A stretch of 64,000 bases of DNA from contig NC_133401.1 in NCBI RefSeq assembly GCF_047511655.1, positions 43,295,570 through 43,359,569 on the forward strand. Reading direction: 5' to 3'. Shown here piece after piece: positions 45,573-58,741 of the stretch (positions within the stretch are counted from its first letter, which is position 1; each line of letters opens with the position of its first letter). The stretch is from Castor canadensis. Taxonomy: Eukaryota; Chordata; Mammalia; Rodentia; Castoridae. Position numbers and translations under genes: made by a program. The notes beneath the pieces were generated by a model, which did not search any database, was not told the DNA's origin, and worked only from the letters and a program-made list of their open reading frames with translations.

Positions 45573-46715
45573 TGAAATTAATTTAATTTTCTGTCTTATT
45601 GTCTTTACTCCTTTGTTCTTGTTCTTAAAGCATGTTTATATTTACTTTCCTGCCTAAGTACTTCAGCTACTTGGAATCTTTTCTGTCCAGATCAGAGCTG
45701 ACCACCACTGAATAAAAAAGAGTTTAGCAAACAGTCCAAATGGTCCAAGGTGTATTGTGTGATAGTACTTTCACTCTTAGTCACATAAAAACCGCTCTCA
45801 GAGAACTTCTTGCTTTACATATAACTTCGATAAATAGAATTTTCTAATTCGTATGTTCACAAAAAATTGAAAGAGTGAAAAGAGATATGTAAAGACAGAC
45901 ACTTTGACTCCAGCAAGAAATGTCAGTCTAGTAGCACAGAAAAGAAATTTAAAAAGCAGAGACCTGATTTCAGAGATACAATGCTAGGAAATGAATTAAT
46001 TAATATGAGGGCAGAAAAGTTCCATATGCTTTGAAATATTACAGTAATGGATGTTTAATTAATGATTCTGAAAATTCAATACAAATTATGTTATAAAGCT
46101 TCTGTTTAAAAAAAGATGAAGCAAACAAAAATCAAATTTAGAACTGTTTTTAAAATCAGAAATTGTTAATATTTTAAAATGCTAGGGTACCAGGAATGTC
46201 TCCTTCAAACATGCTGAAGAATATTGCTTAAACTAACAGCCAACACTGTAGAAAATGGAACACAATCAAGACATTCCCATTTAAGCCAGCAATATAATAA
46301 GAATATCTTGCCTACCTCTCCTACTCAATAACAACCCCCACAAAAAGGACATGGGACCAGAAACAAAAGATAGAACTATTGAAAAAAATAATTTTTTAAA
46401 GTAGTTGAATTTCCTTCCAAGAAAACTCAAGAGGAGCAACGGAAATATTAGCGTTAATATGAGAGTGCAGCAAGGTGTCAGGATTGTGGATGCTGTACGC
46501 ACTCCAGCTCCTGTGTGTCAATAGCCACTTGGAAAAGTTAATACAAAACATCTCATTTAAATTGTTTAACATCTAAAATACTAGGAATAGAGTGAGTAAG
46601 ATATAGGATCAATTCTTATTATAAAAACTTGAAAACATTTCCAGAAGTCATTAAAGGTGATTCAAGTTGATGAAAAAGCAGCCTGTGTTTGTGAATCAGA
46701 AGATTTTATGTTTTG
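45573..46715. other. AT-rich single-copy stretch with homeodomain-like motifs
   Basis: 1.1 kb, very AT-rich, with no recognised repeat. It contains TTAATTAA-type cores at 45994-46003 and 46056-46062. A conserved enhancer is possible, but the motifs alone are weak evidence. Confidence 0.35.
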
Positions 46716-46719
46716 GAGG

Positions 46720-46990
46720 ATGTGAGACAGTGCTGCACGCAGGCCAGAAAGAAAAGCACTGTGATTAAATCACTGAACCCAAGTGCCAGCCACGACTAAC
46801 TGTGTGTATAGCCTTGTCAAGTTACTCAAATTCTCTGGGCTTGCCTTTTCCCATCTATGAAATGGAGATAATAATAACATTTACCCCATACAACTACTAT
46901 GATTTAGAATTTGTAAAGTGCTTACAGCAGTGTCTGCCATTTAGAAGTGGTGTGATAAACGTTAGCTATCATTTTAATACTAACTTCTTT
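46720..46990 (+). repeat. MIR SINE, nearly full length
   Basis: 'tgattaaatcactgaaccc', 'ttcccatctatgaaatggag', 'ataataataacatttacccc', 'gtaaagtgcttacagcagtg', 'ataaacgttagctatcattt' in full MIR order. The 145-codon frame starting at 46802 begins inside it and is not a gene. Confidence 0.88.
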
Positions 46991-47360
46991 AAATTAAGTT
47001 TTCAATTTATGGGAATATCAAGAAAAATTCTGAAGGGATATATTTGGCAGAAACCTTACAAAAGTTATCCGTTCATTAACAAGTTGGTGAGAATGGTCAA
47101 GAAAAATTTGAAAAATAAGAGTTATAGGGGGATTTCTGTGTATGGATATTTTTGTATATTCCAAAGTCTTACAAATCATAAAATGATGGCCCTGACAAAA
47201 GAATGGAAAGATAAATTAGCAGAAGAAAGTAAAGCTTAAGAATAGATCCAAGTGGATATAAGGATGTAATATATTATTCAGCATTTCACTGCAATTGGTA
47301 GGAGATATTCAATAAATATACTTGGCAATTCATTCATTGCCAAAAAAAATTAAGCTCTTT

Positions 47361-47563
47361 TTTTTTCTTTTTTTTTGGTGGTACTGGGGTTTGAATCAAG
47401 GCTTTATGTTTCATAGATATTGGCTCTACCTCTTGAGCCACTCTGCCAGCCGTTTTGTGTTGGGTTTTTTCAAATAGGGTCTCACGACCTATTTGCCCTG
47501 GTGGCTTTGAACTGTGATTCTCCTGATCTCTGCCTCCTGAGTACCTAAGATTACAGGCAAAAG
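47361..47563 (-). mobile_element. Composite tRNA + 7SL SINE, antisense, with target-site duplication
   Basis: T run, 'tggtggtactggggtttgaa', 'ctctacctcttgagccactc', then 'caaatagggtctcacgacct', 'ctctgcctcctgagtacct'. It is bounded by ttaagctcttt (47350-47360) and ttaaactcttt (47564-47574), one mismatch in 11. Confidence 0.88.
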
Positions 47564-47850
47564 TTAAACTCTTTATATCAGTGTTTATCAAAGTGTGTCC
47601 AGAGGCATCAGAGAACTTTGTGCATGTCTTAAAACGTAGGTTCCCAAGCTTCACTTCAGGGTGTGGGGCAGAAGGACACCAAGTTCCCATTAAAGTGTGG
47701 GAACTGTTGCCATATAACATCCATCCAAATACATTCCAGATGAATGAAAGGAATAAACGTCAAAATTACCATCCTAAAGCCAGAAGACAATAGGAGGGAA
47801 TATTTGCATTATCTTCCATAGTATTTTTATAGTTCAAAAAGAAAAATATG

Positions 47851-48049
47851 GCTGGACGCCAGTGGCTCATGCCTGTCATCCTAACAACTCAGGAGACAAA
47901 ATCAGGAGGATCGTGGTTCAAAGCCAGCCCAGGCAAATAGTGCATGAGACCCTATCTCAAAAAAAAAAAAAAAACCCTCACAAAAAAAGAAAGGTCTGGT
48001 GGAGTGGCTCAAGGTGTAGGACCTGAGTTCAAACCCCAGTACTGCAAAA
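47851..48049 (+). mobile_element. Composite 7SL + tRNA SINE, sense, with target-site duplication
   Basis: 'ctggacgccagtggctcatg', 'ggaggatcgtggttcaaagc', 'gtgcatgagaccctatctc', A run, 'ggtctggtggagtggctcaa', 'ctgagttcaaaccccagtac', A tail. It is flanked by an aaaaagaaaaatatg duplication just before 47851 and within the A-rich end up to about 48068. The complete two-part structure makes it the best diagnostic element in the window. Confidence 0.9.
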
Positions 48050-48389
48050 AAAAAAAAAGAAAAATATGAATGTATCATAAAAGGATCAAAGGACATAAAT
48101 AACCAAACCATATAAGAAAGAAAAGTCCAATGCACATATGGGAAAATGCCAAACTTCACTAACACTCAAAATGCACATTATATATCATTTTTCATATTTC
48201 ATAAGGGAAAGCACATTAAACATTACAAGAGCCAGTGGTGCTGAGGATGCATTAAAGTGACCGCTTTGATATTCAGGTGATGAGTGGGTGTGCTGAACGA
48301 GTTTTCTGAAATGCTTTCTATCAAAGGTCAGCCATACCAAGGGGCCAAGCCTATTCAACGTCTCTGAATTTATCCAGAGGAGCAGTCGG

Positions 48390-48810
48390 AGATTCACATA
48401 CAGACATAGGTATGCAGGTATTGGTTGTAGCATTATTTTAACAGGAATAATTGGAAACAGCTGAAATGTCCAACAATATGGAAACAGTTAACTAAATCAT
48501 GGCCCGTTCAAATGATGAATATTCTGCGGTCACTTGAAATCATGTTTTTGAAGAATCCTGTCATTAAATGCCATGAGAAAATACTGACAGCGTGTTAAGT
48601 GAAAACACCAGAATATAAGCTATATAGAGCATGAGTTCTTTTCTTTTATTATTAAAAATAACCAGACACATAAAAAGATGGAAAGATGGCATGTGTCTAA
48701 GTGGTTGAATTTGAGCAATCTTTATGTTTTTTATACTTTTTAGATTTTCTAATTTTGTGCAATGTACATGCATATTTGTAATTAGGAAAAATGTTGATGA
48801 AAAGATAATA
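48390..48810 (+). mobile_element. Old L1M LINE 3' region
   Basis: 'aggtattggttgtagcatta', 'ttggaaacagctgaaatgtc', 'caacaatatggaaacagtta', 'ctgacagcgtgttaagtgaa' and 'gtgcaatgtacatgcatatt' follow the L1M ORF2 end and 3' UTR, with many substitutions. Confidence 0.75.
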
Positions 48811-48819
48811 AAACAGACG

Positions 48820-51800
48820 AATCTGGGCATTAAAAAATGGATGTAATAATGGATTTAATAGGAAAATCAATGAAGCAGAAATGGACACATCAAAGTCAGA
48901 TTGTGTGGAGGCACAGGGGGTGTGAGGATAGAAGAGCAGGCTTGGGCAGAATACGTGGGGGCTTGCAGGGCACAGAGCTTCTCAGAGACCAGAACCCCTT
49001 TTGAGTCTTTCCTCACTGCAGACTCGTGGACAGCACAAAAGAGACAGCACCCCAGCACGCCCACTGCATCACATTGTATTAACAGCCTGTCAACATGTTG
49101 CCACAGCAAAGGTGTTTGGTGCATGGACAGCCCTTTTTGGCTCCATTGCTTTGAAAGGAAAAGACCTTTGGTATCAAATTTGCTCTTGGGAAGCCTTCAG
49201 GTGGCTGATACAGTTCCTGGCAGAGTTTTGGCTCCTATTTTTCCTTCTCAGCCATGTCCTGGCCCAGAACAGCTGGTGGGCAATTCTGAAGCCAGTTGCT
49301 TCCCTTTGTCATGGTGTTCTCAGCATATGAGGATACAGTCTGTCTTGGCCACCCCAAGGGGATGACAGATAGTGCTACCTGAGGACCCTCATGGCTGGGG
49401 AAGGTTGGTCTCTGGTTTGGAAAAGCACGGGAAGCTCAAGGATGATGTAAACATATATACTAAGTGTAGACATATATACTGCTGCTCTTGGGCCAGGAAG
49501 GAGTCATATGACCTTGGATTTGTCCCATCCCTCTAGTCTGAGCCTCAAGACCTCTTTCTGTTCCCTTTTGGTACTAAGCACCTTGAGGAGTTATGTGAGG
49601 CTTAGGTGAGCATGTGCAAAATACTTATCCCAGCTGGACACAGAGAAGGAGCCCAGTAAACCACAGGTATAATTATTGTGGCCTTTCACTTCTTCCCCAG
49701 CCTTGCAGAAGGTTAGCCATTGCTCAGCATTCAGTGCCAGGTGCTGTACAAAATGTGCCTGGCACCTGTGCCAGGTCTTCTGGGAACGCAAACTGTCAGT
49801 ATTATGACCATTGCTGCTGCTGTGTTGTTGCTATGGTTTCTGCCCCAGGCACCCCATGAGGAGGTGGAAGAGCTGTCCTTCAGCAGTCCACCTTCATCAG
49901 AGCCTGCAGCTCTTGGATATGTGTCTAAAAGGGCTCCCTGTGTCAATTCTCTCATCTATAGGAGCATGTGAGGATGGCAAGCAAGTGGGTGGGAGCCTGG
50001 GGGATGTGGGTGGCTTTTCCCTGAAATGAGCACAAAGCCTAGCTTTGACTTTTTGCCCTCTGCCTTCCAGTGTTTGCAAATTCTTCTCATAGGAACCTCC
50101 TTAGCTGGCCCTGGGATGCTGGGCAGGGTCGATGAATCATTCTGAGAGCCCAGGAGTCAAGCAGAGTGTCGACATTTCAGTTCCCAACATCAAGAGATGG
50201 CTAGACCAAACTGATTACGTAAAGGTTATATTCATAAGTCATGTACAGATTTTTGGAAATGTCCACAGTTTTATGCTTGGGTTAGTGATATTCTGAAACA
50301 TAAAATGCATTGAATGAATAAAGCTAAGTTTAATAAAAGAGAATTGTTTTAATGTTACTATGAAGAAAAATATAAAATAAGTGATAGAGCAGGTGTTGAA
50401 TAGATGGTGGCAGCTATTGTGACAATAGTGTGAGAGTGATCATTTGTGAAACGCAGTTCCAGTGGAACTGGAGTTCTATGCCAACCTCTTACAAATTGAG
50501 TATGCTTTCCTGATTTGTCCATTTTTATGAGATTTCTCAAACGAACAGTGGCAAGGTAGAGGATCCTTTAAATTAGTCCAGACCTGGAGAAGGCTTGACC
50601 AGAATATTCCAACTTGGTACTTGTTCAAAGCTCGCTTGAGTGTATACAAACATGGGAAAGATGGTCTATACTTTTGACTGGTGTGGTTGGCTTGATGCTT
50701 TCTTGGCTATACCAGATGATAACAGAGATTTCTTTCTTTTTGTGTCTGTGGCCAATAGGTCAGATGCAGGAACAAAATTGTCCTTCCAAACCAGGTGACA
50801 AAGCATTGCTATTATAATCAAAAGATGTGGTGTCTCTTCATATGAATTAAGTTATCGAATATAAGTGTGCCTGGGTCTGGCCTGGTGATATGTCCTGTTC
50901 TTGTGGGCTCTCCATCCTTTGGGAAAGATGGCAATGTGCTCAGAGGTCCTCACTGTCTCTGATTCAAGACAAGGACCATAGCAGCTGTGGGAATCAAGGA
51001 GGGAGGGATTGTCCCAATTTGGGCAAGGACAGAGCTTCCATGGACCAGGGTGAGACCAGGAAAGACCTCATAGAGTAAGCGATGGCTGACCTGGTTACCT
51101 AGTGGAGAAGAGCTGTCCAGGAGGATGAAAGGCAAGGGAAACGACATTAAGGCTGCACAGCATGAAAGCCCAAGGTTTATCCTGAAGATCAAGGGACACT
51201 GAGAGCCTTGAAGAGTATGTGGTGGGGATGACAGGAGAGACAGCTGGCAGGGTCGTTGGGTCTGGACCCAGGAGGTCAACATTGCCCTCTAACATGTGAA
51301 CTATCAAAATCCTTCTCGTCCACTCTTCCATTGAAGCTTTTTCTGTAGCTTCCTTGGGCCTAGGCAGAATGGGAAGGTCCCTGAGGGGTAGGACATGAGT
51401 GACAGAATGCTATCATGGACCATCGTCCCCTGCAATCTCAACTGGGAACTTTGTTCTAGGGCTGAAGGTTTATTTCCCTGTTGATGTCATCTGACCCCAT
51501 GATGACTCAGGCTTGATGGATGTGGTGGGATGGGCATTTTAAAGGCTCTTTCAATGACCCCAGGTAGAAAAGTGATGAAAGTCACTGATAAAGGAACAGG
51601 AATGTGAGAGACAAGCTCCCAGGCTCTCTCCTGCCAGTGCTGGTTGTGAGGACTGCCAGAAAGAGGACTCCTGGAGAAACACAGGTATGCATCCTAGGGA
51701 GAGGGAGGAGGGGTCAATTCTGGGACTAAGCCAATACCCTTGTCACGGAGAGGATGGCTGTCCCCAGATTCCAAGGATGACTTCATCAATTTGTTGCGCT

Positions 51801-53635
51801 GCCACTGCTGGCCTTTGAGGTTCTAATTGCCACATCTCCTATGGATTTGGACACCCATTGGGCTTTCCACAGGTCAATGCCCAACCCTAAAGCCAAGGTT
51901 GACCCTTGATGCAGAAAACCTGCACACAGAAGGAGAAGCGGCAGGTTGACTTGGGATGGTGAAGGTAAGACTTCACGGGCAGGGGCCAAGCTGCAGTCCC
52001 CATCAGTCTCTTCCCAATTCTCTGAGGGAAGTTTGGGCAAGGTGGGTGGCAATGAGTTTATTTAACATGTCAAATTCCCGAGGCAGATGCTTAAGTATAA
52101 ACAAAGCTTTTAAACACCCAGCTGTTTCTCTGCAAAGTGGGAGTACTTTCATGTCATCCTATAAACATCCATGGACACATGAACTCTGCTTAAATATCGA
52201 TTCTGGTTATTCACAGCATTCTTGGTCACTGGCTTCCAGATTTTGATGTGTGTTTCTGGTGAACAGTGGCATTTTAAAGTTAAATATTGGGCCTTCAAGC
52301 CAAAGTCTTGGCTTATCAAGGGGGAAAAATAAATCAGTTTTAGGAACTTTGGAAAAATGTCCAGAGAATTTCAGCACGCATGTGTATTCATCAGACTCTA
52401 TGTGTGTCTCCAGATCAGGCTTCCTGATTCCGCCCTCTTGTGAACAAACTATTCTGGTGCCTTCATCCAAATAAATTAGAGGGTAGCTTGGCTCTATGCA
52501 TTAGATCTGTTCCTCTAACAATCCTGAGAGATTAAGTCAACCATTTGACTCTGGGAGTTGACTCTATGGTCCATTGAGATGTGTGGGGTGGGATGAGGGA
52601 ACTGGGCACTTCCGAGCTCTCTCCTGGGCCTGCTGTCAAGCATGGGTGAATCTCTTGCTGCACTGCCCTCAATCCCAAGCTGTCCAGACCAGACTTGCCC
52701 TGTCAGAGCTCCTTGATAAGGGACTGGTCTTCCCTGGTCCAGCCAGTCACACTCCCTGGTCTGGCTGGTTGTTCTCTTGGAATAGACTCACAGAAGTAGC
52801 CCCCATTTCATGGCCTGGTTTGGCACAGAGTAGGAGAAGCATGGGAAAGAAGGCGATTAACTGTGAACTGACGAGGAGAACCCAGGACCACAGCAGAGGT
52901 CAGAGGCTCTTGTAAAACAAATAAGAAGAGCCTCCATCCTTAAACTGCTACTTTCACTCAGATTCACTTCACTCTCTGCTGCATCTGCCTCTTGGTGTGG
53001 TTGACCACTGAAATTATGTCTCTCAGGCCCCCTTGCCTTCAGGCTAGGTTTGGTTAGTGAAGGTATCCATGGGAGATTGGAGGATAGAGGAAGGAAGAAA
53101 CAGGGTATTTCTCTTCGTCTCCAGGGAGGACAGTGCCTGGGGCAGTGGTCACATCTCCACTCTAGTTCAAGTTTTCTGGTATAACCTCTTTCTCTGTGGG
53201 CCCAGCTCCTGAGTGGCGGCCTTGGCTCTGGTACTACTAATGCCTCCTTTTTCTTTCCACCTCCCAGCCTACTAATGCAGAGCTCAAGGCTGCCTCATTT
53301 TCCCTGTTTGGCCTTTCTCCTCTTCCACTACCTCAGTAACTTGTTTTCTGTAGCAAACCCTTCTATTAATGTAAATCTCATTTTTTTTGGACTGGATCCT
53401 GGCTGATATAAGGACTTTCCCTTTGTCCCTCTCAAAACTCTTCCTTTCTCTGAAGTGTCTCCATGGGCAGAATTGAGGTGGTGTGGTACTGGCAGAAAGT
53501 GGTGACCCACACAGTTCTATCAGCTCTGCATTGTGCACACTGAGTACATTTTGGTGTTCATGTTGGGGAGAGAGAGAGAGCCATGCAATGCCCTCCCATT
53601 GTCACCTCTGTCATGGTGAGAACTGAAGAGTTATT
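48820..53635. other. Repeat-poor single-copy non-coding sequence
   Basis: 4.8 kb with no recognised SINE, LINE or LTR and no recognisable exon. The 154-codon plus-strand frame at 48901 overlaps a 109-codon frame in another phase, and neither shows a domain. Regulatory content is possible but not visible by eye. Confidence 0.4.
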
Positions 53636-53639
53636 CCTT

Positions 53640-53775
53640 TATTTACCTTCCTCCTTAAACATTTATTGAGCATCACCTCTCAGCAAGAAGACTGTGTTGA
53701 TGTGGGGAATAAAGATTGAGGCTTGAGATGAAGTTGTTCGGCCCTGCCTGCCATGAACCTGATGCATCCTGAGGA
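53640..53775 (-). repeat. L2-like fragment
   Basis: 'ttaaacatttattgagcatc', 'gtgttgatgtggggaataaag' resembles the L2 3' end reverse complement. Confidence 0.45.
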
Positions 53776-56700
53776 TGTCAGAGCATGTACACTAGGAAGG
53801 TGATATGATGCCAGAGAAGTGTGGAGGATGGGAAGCTGCCTTCTGGCACAGGCAATCAGGGAGAACTTTTGAGAGAAAGTAGCATTTCACCAGATTTTAA
53901 AGGATGGGTAGGATTTGGGGAGGTGATTGTAGGGATGTTACTCATGAAAGACACTCGGAGATTAGTGTAGTCTGAGGCTTCCAATTTCTTTGAATAACTG
54001 CCAATTCTCCAATTGCCTATCTGTACCTTAGTAAAGCTTTCCAAAGTGTTTCTACAGAGGCACCATGACTCCAGAAGGGGATCAGACTACACCCTGAAGA
54101 GCCCAGAGATGACTCTTAAAGGGTGTTAGGAAAGTGCAGAATATCTTAAAGGTCCTTGGGGGGGCTGGGTTTTTCTCTGATGAACTCCACTTGGGATTTA
54201 GGCTGCTTTCCATGCATCTGCTTGGGGAGAGGGACAAAGGTAAGTTGTTGGAGGGGAGGAGAGAAGAAAAGTCAGACCATGTATGGGCCCCTGGGATCTC
54301 CTGGGGAGATCAGCCCAGTGAGTGTAGACTAGGTCAAGGCAGATTGAGGATATAGGAGCAAGGGATGAGGAGTCAGGCAGATTTACATGTTAATGGGTGA
54401 TAGCCCCTTTGCAGTCCTTTTTGGGGCTGGGAGGGTTGCAGGAGAAGAGGTGTCTCTCAGGATGGAAAGCCCTTCTGTATTCCAAGAATATGGCAGAAAG
54501 GAGGCTGTTGGTTGTGGGATAAACAGGGAAACCCTTCATCCTCCTTCATTCACCCCATCCTCCCTCCTTACTCCACTGGATGGATGTCAGAAGCATCATG
54601 ACCAAGATGGAGGCTGGGATTTGAAACAGATCATGGATTTAATAATGGAGATTTGTGGGATTTCATCTTTCATACCTCAACCCCTTGAGGCTACCCCATG
54701 TCCAGATGAGCATATGTGTGAAGACAAGGATATATGTCCACAGCACTGAGGCCAGGAAGCTGCAGCTGGTGCTAGGTTAATTTCCAAAATTAGACTGTGC
54801 TCTCTCTTTTCATAAAGTCCCCAACAATTAGAACAAACATTAAACTGTGACTTTTTAAGGGGGGAGGAATTTCATTACATTTCCAATTTTGCCTTGGGCT
54901 ACATGGGATCATTTCACAGAAATTCAAGGCCAGAATGGACCTGGAGGGGCATCCAGTGCCAGAACCCCTATCATCATAGCCTTTCTAAAGCAGTCCAGTT
55001 TAAAGAAAGAAACAAAAACCTCCTGGATTTGGGTAGACAGCCAAACACCTGGGCTGGAATCTAAAAGCAAAAAACAGGCATGGAATGCCAAGAATGCAAC
55101 ACCTGTGGACAGGCTATTGCTTCAGAGGCCAGTGTAGTCTCTGAAGACAGGACTCCACCGTGCCCCACTTCACTGTCAGCCTCTAAGGGGTGGTCAGGGA
55201 CAAAGGGGCTGGAGGCATTGTCAACCTTATGTGGGAAGATTTGGGGATTTGGAGTCACACAGACTTGGCTTCTAATTCCAAGAGATGCTGGGGATGGGGG
55301 TGAAGTAAGAAAGAAAGAGAAGGAAGGGAGGGAAGCTAGGAAAGGGTGTGTCATCCAGCAGACTAACTCTGTGAGCAACTAAAGGTGGATCAGATTTGAG
55401 AACTCCAGGGAACAAAAGAGAATGTGCTCAGAGTTATCATAGCCAAGGGTGAGGGAGCTGTTATTGATCCTCCAACTCCTTAAGGATCATGCCATGAGGG
55501 TGAGCTCAGAGAGAGAGCTTTAACTTCCTTGCACTTCTGGTCTGTTCTGCACATGGGCTGAGCAGGCCCCATTGGTCTAGAAAATCTTTGGGCAAAGACT
55601 TCTAGGAGCTTGTAGTTGAAAGTCAAAGGGTTGACATGAGTATGGTCAAAGAAGAATGGGCAAGGAACAAACAGTGACTGCTATAGGTCCCAAGTCCTTA
55701 CAGACTCATGACCTGATCAATTCACCCACATGGACTTGCTGGGAACCTGGTACATGAACCTTTCCACTTCCATCCGGGGGTTTTATTTGTATCCCAGATG
55801 TGGGAAAGGACCATGCTGACGCCAAGGAATGAATGAGTTGGTAGAATGTGGCAAGTTGCTGAGAGTTTGGGGGAGGAAGGCCACAGTCACCTCTTTGGCA
55901 GACTGATCCTTCCCTTCATTTAGCCTGCCTGGACTGGAGGGTGCTCTGTGTCCAGCCAATTCCCTAGACACATGGGCTTGGCTGGGGCTTCCTCCTGTCC
56001 CTGCTATAGTCACAGGTAGCCTCCTTGAAAGCTTTCTTCTGCTGTTCTTTCTAATGAAAAAACTCATCCTCAGCTTTGAGAATTAAGCACCCAGTCCCAT
56101 GAGAAAATCTTGAAGAAAACTGCCACAGCTATACTCATTCTCACAAGGATAACAAAACCAAGACTCTGGGGAATACCAGGCAGAGCCCAAGGCCTCAGGA
56201 TGGAGCCAGCTAATAGAGTTCAAAATTTCTCTCCCTTCTGGGGTTGGAAGTGGTAGGGTAAGAGGTGAGGAGGTTAGAATGAACATCATTCTAATCTTAC
56301 ATCCCAGGAATCTAGTACCCAGGCTCTCAGCTGGGCCTGGCCTGAAGGTGGCAGCACCACCTCTACCCACAAAGGCAGGCCAGAATAGAAGACTTGCCCT
56401 GTGCGAGGGTGTGTCCTTTTCTTCCAGTATTGACTCAGAACTACCTGCATGAAACCTCCAATCAGAAGCACGTGCACTTCCTTTTGGAAAAATGGCTGGC
56501 TGTATGATGATCAGAGACCTGCTGTGGGAGCATGGGGTTGTCCAGGTAGCTTGTTGGGGGTCGGGGGTTAGCATGATTTGTTTAGGAGAGGATGGAAAAT
56601 GAGTGGGGAAGTGGACTGCAAGGGAGCTTTCTCATTTACACCATTCATTGGCTCTGCTTTCCTTATGGTGGGATCTCCTTTAAGGGAAGGAAAGGAGGAG

Positions 56701-58544
56701 TTTCTTCCTGGGAAGAGAACTGGAAGTGCCCCGTGCACTCTGACTTGCATCTCCAAGCTGTGGAAGTGCAGCCATCCTTGTGACTTTGCATTGTGTATAG
56801 CCTTGATCTACACACAGTTCCCATCTGTTTGGCAGCTCAAGAATGGCTCTGTGCAGTGGCTCATTTTAGAAAGATTTCAGGCCTACTTGATGCTCTGGGA
56901 GGCCAAATTCAAAGCTGAAAGCTCCAGGGTGACCTAGCAAATGACTAATTTTCCAGAACTAATCTGTCCTGTTTGACTTGTCCCTTTTCCTCTCCCTGGA
57001 TCAGCATAACTGTCAAAGTCATTGTCATGTGCAGAATGACATCTGTAATGGCAGATAAATGAAATGAGGCTATTCTGGAGAGAAGATTCTGTTTTGAGGA
57101 TGATTCATTTAAAAGGATGAACTATAAGATTGGTTTCAGTTTATGTTCTATATGAAGGACAGCATGAGATTTAAGAAGCAGTTCGATGTGATCAGTAATA
57201 TGAATTTAAATAGGCATTATTTCCTGTGGTATATTTTTGCTCTTCATCTAAGACTCTGTTAGGCAAAGGGACTCCTTTGCAGACAAACTCAGATCAAGGG
57301 GAGAACTTTGAGATATGAAAGCTGTGTCTCTGCTATTACTTAGATCTCTCCAGTACGGAGAAATTAAAGAGGTGTGTAAGACTAACCTCAATGTGACATC
57401 TTATGTGGTTTGATGGTCTTTCTCAGCATCCTCTGGAGCCTGGCTCATGGTGACGTCATTAATCAGCAGGTGGCCAGGTTGCTGAAGGCCTTGTCAGCCG
57501 TAAAGCAATGTGTAGGCTCTGTCTTAACACTAAAAGGCTTCATGCAGAGAAGTGGCAGGAAGCTTGGTATATTAGAAGGACGACTCAGGCTTCTGTGTGG
57601 AGGATGGATTATGGAAGAGGATCTGCAGTAGGAGACCTATTAGGTCACAGGCATGTTTACCCAGGTAAGAGAAGTAGCCTACACTGACGAAGTGTAGATG
57701 GAATCCTAAGGAGAGGCACACTTAGGACATATCGAGAAGGGAAACTTCAGAGAGCATAGGGATTGACAAGGGAGTGCAGAAGAAGGAAAAGTGGAGTTTC
57801 TGGCTTGCAAACAGAATAGGTGAATAAAATGAAACTTGGCTTTGGCCTTACTTTTTCTTGGGAACATGCCACTAAAGACAAGGGTCTCCAGACCACTAGG
57901 ACAGGAATGTTGTGAAAGACACAGAGAGAAGAGCCTGAGCAGAATAGTGGGAAGAAAATTCAAACTAATAGTTGGAACTCTTTTTTCATCATCATTTCCC
58001 AGATAATGTCATTATACTAATATGAAAGAGAGCAATCCAATTCATTTTCTATTTGTGGTTGCCAGCTGCATGAATACTTAATGGTTTTGGATTACAAAGC
58101 TTCCATCAGTGGCTCTCACACAGTCAATAGGATTGGAGGGTGAGGAGAGGCCAGCATAGAGGTATTGATAGGCTGTGTACCTCCTCGTGTGTCTCCTGCT
58201 TCAATAGCATCTATTTTGAGCTGAGTTCTTTCTGCAGCTCTGGGTAAGGAAAATGAACATTCTTCCTGCTCCTAGGGCTGGCTGTCAGAGTTCAAGAAAT
58301 GATCTGTTGTGACAAATGGCAATGGCTTCAGGTTATGTGGGAGGATTGCAGGCCTCAGATGGTAATTATCTCTGCGGTTTAATGGTGATTATGGGGGGTG
58401 GAGTAGCTGATCTGAGCAATGGGAAGATGATAAGATGGAGATTTGTTTTTACGGTTTTTTTTTTTTTGCAAGAAAGTGAATTGCAGAGATCCTCCCATAA
58501 GAAAGTTGCTTAGCCTAGAATTGGAGGTGGTAAAGCACCTGCAA
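53776..58544. other. Single-copy non-coding sequence
   Basis: 4.8 kb, largely free of recognised repeats apart from a MIR-like scrap near 55235-55280. No exon recognised. Confidence 0.4.
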
Positions 58545-58668
58545 AAAAGAATAAGAAGGAAGGAAGAAAGGGAGGAAGGGAGGAAAGAAGGAAAGGAGGA
58601 AGGGAGGAAGGAAGGAAGGGAGGGAGGGAGGGAAAGCAAGGGAGGAAGAAAGAAAAGAAAGAAAAAGA
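58545..58668. repeat. (GGAA)n/(GGGA)n purine tract
   Basis: About 120 bases of nearly pure A and G. The Lys/Glu/Gly/Arg frame on the plus strand and Ser/Phe/Pro frame on the minus strand are artefacts of it. Confidence 0.96.
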
Positions 58669-58741
58669 TGCTCAGGCTGGAAGAACTTTGAACTTGAGGC
58701 ATAGTGAAACTCATCACAGATATTGCACCACAGATATTGCC

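Noticed and set aside
46802-47239. 145-codon plus-strand frame
   Set aside because: Its first third is a MIR element and the rest has no family resemblance.
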